Shown here piece after piece: positions 26,575 to 34,236 of a DNA stretch of 64,000 nt. The stretch covers positions 124,001 to 188,000 of the forward strand of contig CALUUZ010000001.1 of the NCBI GenBank assembly GCA_944324075.1. Direction: 5' to 3'. Under the pieces are notes generated by a model. The model did not search any database, was not told the DNA's origin, and was given only the letters and a program-made list of their open reading frames with translations. Positions within the stretch are counted from its first letter, which is position 1. Each line of letters opens with the position of its first letter. A program made the translations under genes and the position numbers. This DNA comes from Candidatus Mailhella excrementigallinarum. Lineage in GTDB: Bacteria > Desulfobacterota > Desulfovibrionia > Desulfovibrionales > Desulfovibrionaceae.

Positions 26575-27501
26575 ATGTCCCCTTCCGCCCGCTCCTCCAT
26601 TCTGCCCCATCTCGCGCTCATGCTCTCCATGCTGGTATGGAGCAGCACCTTCATCGGGCTCAAAATCGCCCTTTCGGCCTACTCTCCCGCATCCGCCATG
26701 GCCCTGCGCATGGGATCGGCAGCCTTGCTCTGTCTGCCGCTCCTGCCGCGCCTTCTCCGCGCCATGAAACACCCCGCCGTGCGCCGTGTGCTGCTGTTCG
26801 GCGTGCTGTGCGAACCCTGCCTGTATTTCCTCTGTGAAACTTCGGCCCTGCGCCACACCTCCTCGGCACAGGCCGGCATGGTGCTTGCGCTGCTGCCCCT
26901 GACCGCGGCGGCAGGGGCGCGTCTCTTTCTTGGCGAGAACATGGAAGGCAGGGCATGGCTCGGCTTCGCTCTGGCCCTCTTCGGCGTGATCTGGATTTCC
27001 TGCGGCGGCGAAGTTTCGGAAAGCTCCCCCGCTCCCCTGCTCGGCAATGCGCTGGAGGCTCTGGCCGTACTGTGCGCCACGGGCTATACGCTGTGCATGC
27101 GCAAACTTTCCGCCGTGCTGCCTCCGCTGCTGCTGACGGCGGCCATGACCTTCGCGGGCACCCTGTTTTTCTCGGCCCTCTCGCTGCTGCCTTTCTCCGC
27201 AGAACCGGTGCGCCTCGCCGTGACTGTTCCCGACTGGATGCCCGCTGCCGCCATTCTCTATCTTGGCATCGCCGCAACCTTTGGCGGCTACGGACTTTAC
27301 AACTACGGGATCGCAAGGCTCTCCGCCGGACGCGCGGCAGCCTACACCAATCTGATCCCGGTCATCACGCTGTTCATGGGCGTGTTCTGTCTCAACGAGC
27401 ATATGACTCCGGCCCAGTACCTCGCCTCTGTGCTGGTCGTGGCCGGAGTCATGCTCAGTCAGAGCGGACGCGCCCTGCGGGAGGAACATGCCCATGCCTG
27501 A
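26575..27501 (+). CDS. EamA/DMT family transporter
   Basis: A 308-residue inner-membrane protein with ten hydrophobic segments in two EamA repeats ([18 protein letters not shown]... and ...[22 protein letters not shown]). Typical landmarks are [30 protein letters not shown] and the second-repeat [23 protein letters not shown] proteins mostly export amino acids or metabolites. CCGGAG 6 bases before ATG 26575 supports this start; ATG 26536 with GGAAGG is an alternative that adds 13 residues. It is divergent from the K+ channel and overlaps pncC by 8 bases. Confidence 0.87.
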   Translation: MSPSARSSILPHLALMLSMLVWSSTFIGLKIALSAYSPASAMALRMGSAALLCLPLLPRLLRAMKHPAVRRVLLFGVLCEPCLYFLCETSALRHTSSAQAGMVLALLPLTAAAGARLFLGENMEGRAWLGFALALFGVIWISCGGEVSESSPAPLLGNALEALAVLCATGYTLCMRKLSAVLPPLLLTAAMTFAGTLFFSALSLLPFSAEPVRLAVTVPDWMPAAAILYLGIAATFGGYGLYNYGIARLSAGRAAAYTNLIPVITLFMGVFCLNEHMTPAQYLASVLVVAGVMLSQSGRALREEHAHA

Positions 27502-27985
27502 TCTGTATGACGCTCCGGCTGCCCGTCTTGGCCTGCTGCTGAAGAACAGGGGACTGAGCTGCGCTACGGCGGAATCATGCACCGGCGGACTGATCGGCGC
27601 GACACTGACCGATATTCCCGGCTCCTCGGAATGGTACCGGGGAGGTGTCATTTCCTATGCCAATGAAGCCAAAACCCGTCTTCTCGGGGTTTCCGGCGCA
27701 ATGCTCGCCACACGCGGCGCGGTGAGCGAGGAAGTCGCTCTGGCCATGGCGCAGGGCGCATGCGGCGTCCTGTGCGCGGATGTCGCGCTGGCCAGCACGG
27801 GCATTGCCGGGCCTGGCGGCGGCAGTACCGCCAAGCCTGTGGGCACGGTATGGCTGGGCTGGGCATGGCACGGCGGCGCTCGGGCCAGAGTTTTCCATTT
27901 TTCCGGAGATCGCGCCGCCATCCGCGCGCAGGCCGTGGAAGCGGCCATTCTGGGGCTGCTTGCCTTGCTCGCCGACCGGGGCTAG
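27494..27985 (+). CDS. pncC: Nicotinamide-nucleotide amidohydrolase (CinA C-terminal domain)
   Basis: A 163-residue stand-alone CinA C-domain enzyme that deamidates NMN to NaMN in the pyridine nucleotide salvage cycle. [20 protein letters not shown] is the family hallmark, with [14 protein letters not shown] and [12 protein letters not shown] following. GGGAGG lies 9 bases before ATG 27494 and only 3 before ATG 27488, so 27494 is preferred. It overlaps the end of the EamA gene, implying coupled translation. Confidence 0.93.
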   Translation: MPDLYDAPAARLGLLLKNRGLSCATAESCTGGLIGATLTDIPGSSEWYRGGVISYANEAKTRLLGVSGAMLATRGAVSEEVALAMAQGACGVLCADVALASTGIAGPGGGSTAKPVGTVWLGWAWHGGARARVFHFSGDRAAIRAQAVEAAILGLLALLADRG

Positions 27986-28024
27986 ATTTCGTCCGTTCAG
28001 AAACGCCTTTCCGCAGGAGCCGCC

Positions 28025-29032
28025 ATGTCAGAAGCCCCCCCCTGCGCGTACGACGCGCCGCCCATTCCCGTCAGCCGCGACGATGCCGTGCTGGCTCTCG
28101 GCCGACAGGTTCTGATTCAGGAAGCTTCCGCCCTTCAGCGTCTGGCGGAAGGTCTGGACGCGGGCTTCTCCCGCTGCGTGGACGCGATCTTCCGCCGCAC
28201 CGGCAGAGTTGCCGTCACGGGCATGGGCAAGAGCGGACATGTGGCCAGAAAAATCGCGGCGACGTTCAGCTCCACCGGAACCCCGGCCTACTTCATCCAC
28301 CCTGCTGAAGCCAGCCACGGCGATCTGGGCTGCGTTCTGGCAGACGATATTCTTCTGGCCCTCTCCAATTCCGGCGAATCGCCGGAACTTGCCGACATTC
28401 TTGAGTATGCGGTCAGGCGGGGCATTCCGGTCATCGCCATGACCCGCAACCCGGACAGTTTTCTTGGCAGACAGGCGGATTTCCCCCTGATCCTGCCGGA
28501 TGTGGGAGAGGCCTGCCCGCTGGGATGCGCGCCTACCAGCTCCACCACCATGATGATGGCCATGGGGGATGCGCTGGCCATGGCGCTGCTCAGACTGCAC
28601 GGCTTTACGGCCGCGGATTTCTCCCTGTTCCACCCCGGCGGGCACCTCGGCCGCCGTCTGCGCCTGGTGCGCGACATCATGCACACGGGCGACGAAATCC
28701 CGCTGGCGGACGAATCCACCCCCATGAGCGAAGCTCTGGTGATTATGAGCGCCAAGGGATTCGGCTGTCTGGGCGTCACCCGTGACGGACGCCTTGCGGG
28801 CATGATCAGTGACGGCGACCTGCGCCGTCATATGAGCGACGACCTTCTGCACCGCCGCGCGGGCGAGATCATGACGCCCGCCCCCGTGACCATTGCCCCC
28901 GACGCTCCCGCTTCCAGAGCTCTGGCCCTGATGAACGGACGGCGCATCACCTGTCTGATGGTGGAAGACGGCTCCGGCGGAGTTGCGGGCATACTGCATA
29001 TGCACGACTGCCTGCGCGCGGGAATCGAGTAG
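28025..29032 (+). CDS. kdsD: Arabinose-5-phosphate isomerase (KpsF/GutQ family)
   Basis: A 335-residue enzyme converting ribulose-5-phosphate to arabinose-5-phosphate, the first step to Kdo for lipopolysaccharide. The SIS domain (residues about 45-180) shows GRVAVTGMGKSGHVARKIAATFSSTGT and LSNSGESPEL, followed by CPLGCAPTSSTTMMMAMGDALA. Two CBS repeats (about 210-335) begin at VRDIMHTGDEIPL and AGEIMTPAPVTI. Length and domain order match KdsD. CAGGAG lies 6 bases before the ATG. It is 39 bases after pncC on the same strand. Confidence 0.93.
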   Translation: MSEAPPCAYDAPPIPVSRDDAVLALGRQVLIQEASALQRLAEGLDAGFSRCVDAIFRRTGRVAVTGMGKSGHVARKIAATFSSTGTPAYFIHPAEASHGDLGCVLADDILLALSNSGESPELADILEYAVRRGIPVIAMTRNPDSFLGRQADFPLILPDVGEACPLGCAPTSSTTMMMAMGDALAMALLRLHGFTAADFSLFHPGGHLGRRLRLVRDIMHTGDEIPLADESTPMSEALVIMSAKGFGCLGVTRDGRLAGMISDGDLRRHMSDDLLHRRAGEIMTPAPVTIAPDAPASRALALMNGRRITCLMVEDGSGGVAGILHMHDCLRAGIE

Positions 29033-29069
29033 CGCGGGAGAGACGATTTTCTGAAAAATTCGCCCTGAA

Positions 29070-29085
29070 TTTCAGATAGCTGAAA
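29070..29085 (+). terminator. Short hairpin after kdsD
   Basis: TTTCAG and CTGAAA pair around ATAG about 38 bases past the kdsD stop, followed by TGCTGTTTTCC. The stem is short, so this is a weak terminator candidate. Confidence 0.4.
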
Positions 29086-29107
29086 TGCTGTTTTCCTTGA
29101 AAAGGCG

Positions 29108-29500
29108 AAGGCTCTGTCATACCGTGTTGGCGGCGTTGCGCGGAGCGTACGGTTTTGCTCCGGCACAGGCGGCAATATCCATTGCCGCAAAGACAGCCCG
29201 TGTTCCACATGGGCAAAGGCATCATGTGTCCGCGGCCGGCTCGCTTGCGCGTTCGTGCGGCTGCGCCGCCCGAAGGCCCCGCTCTGCGAGACATTGCTTC
29301 CGCGACCTCCTGATGACGCTCGATCGGCTTTGCCGATACTCGCTCCCGCTTGCGTTTCGCGCGGAAAACGCCGCGCTCGCACTGCGTGCCCCCTCCATGC
29401 CGCATGACCATGCGGCGGGGAGCATCGCCCCATGGCTCGCTACGCTCGCGCCTCCGGCGGTCAGGGTCATGTTCAACACTATTCTGGAGCGTGCATGGCA
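29108..29500 (+). repeat. Family A dispersed repeat, copy A2
   Basis: A longer copy of the element at 1642-1957. It starts AAGGCTCTGT at 29108 and shares blocks with A1 (TTTTGCTCCGGCACAG, CAGCCCGTGTTCCACA, CGCTCGCGCCTCCGGCGG). It contains an extra middle segment of about 110 bp (around 29275-29400) absent from A1 but partly seen at 8390-8445. The right end (ACACTATTCTGGA then GCGTGC) has lost the ACAGAGCCTT terminus. No transposase frame is present. It fills most of the gap between kdsD and the converging amidohydrolase gene. Confidence 0.7.
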
Positions 29501-29517
29501 GGTTCTGTTGCAGAACC
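29501..29517. terminator. Small perfect hairpin at the border of A2
   Basis: GGTTCTG-TTG-CAGAACC, 7-bp perfect stem, lying 80 bases past the stop of the minus-strand amidohydrolase. The sequence GGTTCTGTTGCA also resembles IS6-family ends, but no second end or transposase is present. Confidence 0.35.
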
Positions 29518-29596
29518 GTGCCTCCCGCACAACACCATCAACAAGGTTCCGGCCGTTACGGCGAAGGACCCGCCGCTCACGGCTGCTCAAACCATA

Positions 29597-32341
29597 TCAG
29601 GCTCCCGGCGTTGTTCCTCCGTTTCCGGGCAGGCTTCCTGTGGTCGTCAGAAGTACCTCGGCGGCAATCTCCGCCGAAGACTCCCCTGTTCTGTTTCTCT
29701 CTCCCCCCGGCGCGAAAAAGACGATATACGGGGCATCCTCGCGCAGCATTTCATCCGGCGTCAGGGCGCGTGCGGGTTCACGCAGGGAAGCCGCACGGAA
29801 CATTCCGGAGCGCAGCGGCCCCTTTTCGGCATAGACAAACGGCTCCACCTTCTCTCCGATCCGGCGATACAGACGCAGAGCGTTCACCGGACAGCCGTTT
29901 CCCAGCATATCCATCTGAAAAACGGCGTCACCTCCGCCGCGTGACTCCGCGCGCAGGACATACGCGCCCAGCAGTCTTTCCCCCCCTTGCAGGGCCATGC
30001 CGCTGTCCGGCGCGGCACTCACGGAAAGCAGCGTTATTTCCGTATCCTCATTCCCGACATAGGAAGGCGAAGGAACGCCCGCCAGCATATCCGCACCGGG
30101 AAGAAAACCGTAAACGGGACGATCTCCCACGACTGCAGCCATCACCCGGATGGAAGCCAGCCTCTGCGGATCTTCCCGCGCGACGCGCAGAGGGTCTTCC
30201 TCAAGGATGACGAAGTCGGCGGCCAGCCCTTCCCTCAGGGAGCCGATGCGGTCATCAAGCTTGTTCTGCCAGGCCGGAAGTCTCGTCACGCCCAGCAGTG
30301 CCTGGAGCGCGTTGATGCGCTGATCATAGTCCGGGAAGACCCCCATCTCCGGGCGTTCCGTCTGCGCCGGATCGCGGGCGGGCAGTTCAACGGTTGCCCG
30401 GATATCCCTGCCTGTTCCGCTGATCAGCGTCCCCCCGCCGGAAAGCGGCGTGGGCGCGCTCAGACGGGTGACGGCGGTCTGCACACTGCGCAAGGGATGA
30501 ATGGGAGTGACGAAGGTATCGCTGTGGAAGCCGTAGGGCTGATCATAGTATATGCTCCACCCGACGGGGCTCATGTTGTTCGCCCGGCCCGGTCCCATGA
30601 AGATATTCCGGTGGCGATCCCCCCAGAAGTACACATGATCGATGAAATAGGAACTGAACAGATGCTGCTTTTTCATCAGTCCGGCCAGCTCTTCGATATC
30701 CGCCGCGCCTGCTGCGTCGGGATCAGGGCTGCCTCCGCCGAACGCGCCTTCCAGTCCCGTGTACAGGCATGCGTCCGTCTCCACAGCCCCGTAATTCCCG
30801 GTCATGCGCTGAATATGCTGCAATTCGAGCATCTGCGCATGAATGGCCGTATGACGGGTATCAGCCACATCCGGCGCGGCGCTCACCGCCTTTTCCATGG
30901 CCGCTATCCAGGCTTCCGCCGAGGCATTGCCGTTGACATGGGTCTCCGTACTCTGTCCGGCACGGTGATAGAGCGCGAGCAGACGCTCCAGCCCCGCGGG
31001 GCTGATGTTCAGCGTGCCGCGCGCGCCATTGAAAAACGGCGCGCCGTCGAAACTGTCCGCCGCAGTGTACGTTCCCCAGTCATAATATCCGGGAGCCTTC
31101 AGCCAGGCCGTATATCCCTGCGGAGAACCGTCAAAAAGCAGCTTCCAGGCTCCCAGAAACAGCATGCCCGAAGGCAGTTCTCCGGGAATGGGGACCTCCC
31201 CCTCAAGGCGGACTTCTCCCCGCGCGTCCATGCCGTATATTCTGACGGGGAGACGGGTAATGTCTTCGCCGCTTTTCACCGCGCCCGAGGCGTCGCTGAA
31301 GCGCAGTTCATCCCCTTCGGAGGAACTTCGGGAGGCAGCATCGCGCCAGCCCAGCGCGGCGCGGTTCATCCATCCCGCAGCGTCGATCACGCCTCCGCCG
31401 GGACTGACAAGCTCATATACGGCGAGAGGATGCAACACCACGCGCAGCGGAAGCGCCTTCCGGGCCAGCCCGTTCCGGAACAGAGGCAGATGCGCGGAAA
31501 GCATGGAAGCGCCCTGATCCGCCGTGGTCACGCCTGCCGCCGCGTACACATGGCTGGCCCGCGCCAGACTCTTCAGGGGATCGGGCACGGGAAAATCCGG
31601 CAGCGACGTGACAAGCCCCATCGCCCTGGTTTCCATGAGCAGCCCTGCTGCACGCCCCTGCGTGTCCCTGACCACTCCTTCGGTATGCAGCTTTTCCGGA
31701 TTGGCGGGCGTAATCCCGGCCTGTTCCAGCGCCTGTGAGTTCGCCACCCCCATGTGGCCGGAAATATGTCTCAGGTACACGGGATTGTCGGGACAGACCG
31801 CGTCGATGTCCTCACGGGTGGGGTGCCGCCTGTCCGTGATGGAACTGTCATCGTATCCCCAGCCTATCACCCATTCGCCCGGACGGACGGCCGCACAGCG
31901 CGCGCCCAGCACGCGCTGATAATCCTCAATCGAGGACATCGCCCCCAGAGGAAAACTGTTCAGATTTATCTCATACAGATCATACTGCCCCTGTTCGGGA
32001 AAGTGCCCGTGCCCGTCCACAAATCCGGGCAGCATGCTTTTTCCCTTCAGGTCGACGACACGGCGCGCCGTCCGGAAGTATCCTCTCTTCCGGGCTTCTT
32101 CCGCCGTTCCCGTGAAAAGTATCCGCCCGCCGCGCGCGGCCACGGCCTCCACCGTGCGGGGGGCGTTCGCGTTCGCCGCCTCACGGGGCGTTTCCGTCAT
32201 GGTGTATATGACACCGTTGTAATACAGGGTGTCGACCGGCACTTCGGCTGATGCCGGTGAAGCGCCGAACCGCGCCGTGGCGCACACGACGACACCCGCG
32301 AGAATACACACAAGACAGGAGCGCAAAAGGGAAATGCTCAT
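29597..32341 (-). CDS. Exported YtcJ-like amidohydrolase with C-terminal extension
   Basis: A 914-residue protein with a signal peptide (SLLRSCLVCILAGVVVCATARFGASPASA), so periplasmic. The amidohydrolase-3 (YtcJ-like) core starts with VDTLYYNGVIYTM and has the HxH ligands His111 and His113 in PGFVDGHGHFP. LGAWKLLFDGSPQG contains a Lys in the place of the carboxylated lysine, and THVNGNASAEAW and TRHTAIHAQML hold further His ligands. The core closes near residue 770 (DFVILEEDPL). The last 110-130 residues, from about 790 on, form an extra domain not usual in YtcJ. It lies 102 bases after a 7-alpha-HSDH-like SDR on the same strand. The substrate is unknown. Confidence 0.83.
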   Translation of the reverse strand: MSISLLRSCLVCILAGVVVCATARFGASPASAEVPVDTLYYNGVIYTMTETPREAANANAPRTVEAVAARGGRILFTGTAEEARKRGYFRTARRVVDLKGKSMLPGFVDGHGHFPEQGQYDLYEINLNSFPLGAMSSIEDYQRVLGARCAAVRPGEWVIGWGYDDSSITDRRHPTREDIDAVCPDNPVYLRHISGHMGVANSQALEQAGITPANPEKLHTEGVVRDTQGRAAGLLMETRAMGLVTSLPDFPVPDPLKSLARASHVYAAAGVTTADQGASMLSAHLPLFRNGLARKALPLRVVLHPLAVYELVSPGGGVIDAAGWMNRAALGWRDAASRSSSEGDELRFSDASGAVKSGEDITRLPVRIYGMDARGEVRLEGEVPIPGELPSGMLFLGAWKLLFDGSPQGYTAWLKAPGYYDWGTYTAADSFDGAPFFNGARGTLNISPAGLERLLALYHRAGQSTETHVNGNASAEAWIAAMEKAVSAAPDVADTRHTAIHAQMLELQHIQRMTGNYGAVETDACLYTGLEGAFGGGSPDPDAAGAADIEELAGLMKKQHLFSSYFIDHVYFWGDRHRNIFMGPGRANNMSPVGWSIYYDQPYGFHSDTFVTPIHPLRSVQTAVTRLSAPTPLSGGGTLISGTGRDIRATVELPARDPAQTERPEMGVFPDYDQRINALQALLGVTRLPAWQNKLDDRIGSLREGLAADFVILEEDPLRVAREDPQRLASIRVMAAVVGDRPVYGFLPGADMLAGVPSPSYVGNEDTEITLLSVSAAPDSGMALQGGERLLGAYVLRAESRGGGDAVFQMDMLGNGCPVNALRLYRRIGEKVEPFVYAEKGPLRSGMFRAASLREPARALTPDEMLREDAPYIVFFAPGGERNRTGESSAEIAAEVLLTTTGSLPGNGGTTPGA

Positions 32342-32443
32342 GAGGGAATCCGTCCGAAAACATATCGTGATTGAGAAAGTCCTCCGTTCTTCCCCGCAGG
32401 CTCTCCGCCGGCGGCATCCCGCCCCGAAAGGGTCCGAACGCTG

Positions 32444-33244
32444 TCAGCGGCTCTGCTCCGCCATGCCCGCGAAGTCGGCATACTGCGGCGTTCCCAGCGC
32501 ATAGCCCCCGGCCACTTCATGGATCATGCCCGTCACATAGGAAGACGCGTCACTGGCGTAGTACAGGACGGCGGCAGCAACATCCTCCGGCCTGCCCACG
32601 CGCCCCAGCGGAACATGCCTGAGAAAAAGCTCCCTGAACTCGTCGGACATGTTCCTCATGGCCGCATCCGTGGCAATCAGGCCCGGCAGCACCGCGTTGC
32701 AGCGGATATTGTGGCGGGCATACTGAAGCGCGATGTTCTTTGTCAGCCAGTTGACCGCCGACTTGGAAACGCCGTATGCCAGCCTGCTCAGATCCGGCAC
32801 TACGGAGCCAATGCTGGAAATGTTGATGATCGAGCCGCCCGTGGGGATCATATGCGGAACCGCATGCTTGCAGGTCAGATATACGCTCTGGATATTTGAA
32901 CGGACAATACGGAAAAAGGCCTCGCTGTCTCCGCCAACCAGGTCCTTGTCCCTGGCGACATCTGTTGAACCATAGTTGTTGACGAGAATATCCAGCCGCC
33001 CTTCCCGTTCCGCGACGCTTTCCATGATCCGCGCGCAGTCTTCCGGTTTCTCCGCATCAAAGCGCACGAACCGCGCTTTCCATCCCCGCTCGCTCATGCT
33101 CGCGGCCACGGCGTTTCCGGACTCCTCATTCCGCGCGGCGACAAAGACCGTCGCCCCGTTTTCGGCCAGCATTTCCGCGCAGGCACGGCCGATTCCCCTG
33201 GTGGAAGCCGTGACCACGGCCACCTTGCCGGCAAGACTGTACAT
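32444..33244 (-). CDS. SDR oxidoreductase closely resembling clostridial 7-alpha-hydroxysteroid dehydrogenase
   Basis: A 266-residue classical SDR. Motifs: VTASTRGIGRACAE (cofactor), LVNNYGSTDVARDKDLVGGD in place of the usual NNAG, SIINISSIGSVVPDLSRLAY with catalytic Ser143/144, Tyr157 and Lys161 (YGVSK), and the tail TGMIHEVAGGYALGTPQYA. From memory these stretches match the NADP-dependent 7-alpha-HSDHs of Clostridium absonum/sordellii far better than general SDRs, notably NNYG, IGSVVPDLSR, RCNAVLPGLIATDAAM and the LGTP tail. Such enzymes oxidise the 7-hydroxyl of cholate and chenodeoxycholate. The start is ATG 33244, 8 bases after AAAGGGG; the ATG at 33250 is too close. The stop is 102 bases before the exported amidohydrolase gene. 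Confidence 0.82.
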   Translation of the reverse strand: MYSLAGKVAVVTASTRGIGRACAEMLAENGATVFVAARNEESGNAVAASMSERGWKARFVRFDAEKPEDCARIMESVAEREGRLDILVNNYGSTDVARDKDLVGGDSEAFFRIVRSNIQSVYLTCKHAVPHMIPTGGSIINISSIGSVVPDLSRLAYGVSKSAVNWLTKNIALQYARHNIRCNAVLPGLIATDAAMRNMSDEFRELFLRHVPLGRVGRPEDVAAAVLYYASDASSYVTGMIHEVAGGYALGTPQYADFAGMAEQSR

Positions 33245-33270
33245 GGTCATTCCCCTTTATGTCGGAGTAT

Positions 33271-33360
33271 GAGAGCATTTTCGCCTTGAAAATGCTCCCG
33301 GAGTCGAACGGAGCGAGACTCCGCCGCGCCGCCGGAGCAGCCGCGGTTCACTTGCGTGGT
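33271..33360 (+). repeat. Family B dispersed repeat, copy B2, truncated
   Basis: About 90 bp carrying the left half of family B: GAGAGCATTTTCGCC, GAAAATGCTCCCGGAGTC, GGAGCGAGACTCCGCCGC, and the CCGCGGTTCACTTGCG module. It stops before the right end. It lies between the SDR promoter region and the end of cheW. Confidence 0.7.
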
Positions 33361-33394
33361 TCCCTGCCCCGGACATCGCCGCCACCGCGGCGCA

Positions 33395-33922
33395 TCAGTG
33401 CGCTTCCTTCCCGGTATTGCCCAGCAGGGCCTCCAGATCCAGCAGGATCAGCAGGCGATCATCCAGTCTGCCCACGCCTTCGATATACTCGGAGCCGATG
33501 CCCGCCACCACGGCCGGGGCCGGTTCCACCGTGCTTTCGGGAATACGCAGCACCTCGGACACGGCATCCACCAGAAAACCCACCACGTTGTGGTTCAGTT
33601 CCATCACAATAATGCGCGAATTGTCGTCCAGCTCCCTTTCCGGCATGCGGAACCGCTTGCGCAGCCCCATCACGGGCAAAACCTTGCCGCGCAGATTGAT
33701 CACCCCTTCGATGAACTCCGGCGCATTGGGCACCTGCGTAATCTGGACAAGCCTGATGATTTCGTTCACCACCAGAATTTTAACGCCGAACTCCTCATCC
33801 CCCAGCCGGAACGTGACCAGCTGGATCAGATTCTCGTCTTTTTCCTGACGCTTGGCATGAGGATCCGCACTTCCGGCATTCCGGCCGTCTTCCGGAGCGG
33901 GATGGGCAAAGGATTGAGTCAT
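33395..33922 (-). CDS. cheW: Chemotaxis scaffold protein CheW
   Basis: A 175-residue cytosolic coupling protein linking CheA kinase to methyl-accepting receptors. The CheW fold starts near residue 32 (LIQLVTFRLGDEEFGVKILVVNEIIR) and includes the hallmark APEFIEGVINLRGKVLPVMGLRKRF, then GFLVDAVSEVLRIPES and a closing DRLLILLDLEALL. A charged N-terminal extension of about 30 residues is typical of this group. GGAGG lies 7 bases before the ATG. It stands alone, flanked by family B repeats on both sides. Confidence 0.95.
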   Translation of the reverse strand: MTQSFAHPAPEDGRNAGSADPHAKRQEKDENLIQLVTFRLGDEEFGVKILVVNEIIRLVQITQVPNAPEFIEGVINLRGKVLPVMGLRKRFRMPERELDDNSRIIVMELNHNVVGFLVDAVSEVLRIPESTVEPAPAVVAGIGSEYIEGVGRLDDRLLILLDLEALLGNTGKEAH

Positions 33923-33953
33923 GACAGTGCCTCCACGTGTTTCAACAACATCC

Positions 33954-34124
33954 TAGAGCGTTTTGTTCTTGAAAGTATCTGCCAGCCAGACCCTGTGTTC
34001 CGGCTCGCAGGCTTCACGCCTCCATCGGAGCTTAACGCCGCAAGTGAATTGCGGCTGCTCCGGCGTCGCGGCGGAGTCTCGCTCCGCCCGACTCCGCAGA
34101 ACATTTCGCCATCAAAATGCTCTA
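33954..34124 (-). repeat. Family B dispersed repeat, copy B3, full length and reversed
   Basis: A 171-bp copy in reverse: it starts TAGAGCGTTTTGTTCTTGAAA and ends CATCAAAATGCTCTA, with TA at both borders. The modules GTGAATTGCGG, CTCCGGCG and GGAGTCTCGCTCC are in inverted order relative to copy B1. It lies in the promoter region of cheW and past the end of the RNase J gene. Confidence 0.8.
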
Positions 34125-34236
34125 TTTCGGCGCAATGCTCGAAAACTTGAGGTGCAGACCGTTCGCCTCCGTCGGAGGAACGCTCCCGGTAACGGACACG
34201 AAGAATGCGCATGAAACACCGCCGGAACGACAAGGC

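Noticed and set aside
29501..29517. IS6-family insertion sequence end (GGTTCTGTTGCA)
   Set aside because: The match stops after about 12 bases, is fully explained by a small hairpin, and there is no second end or transposase.
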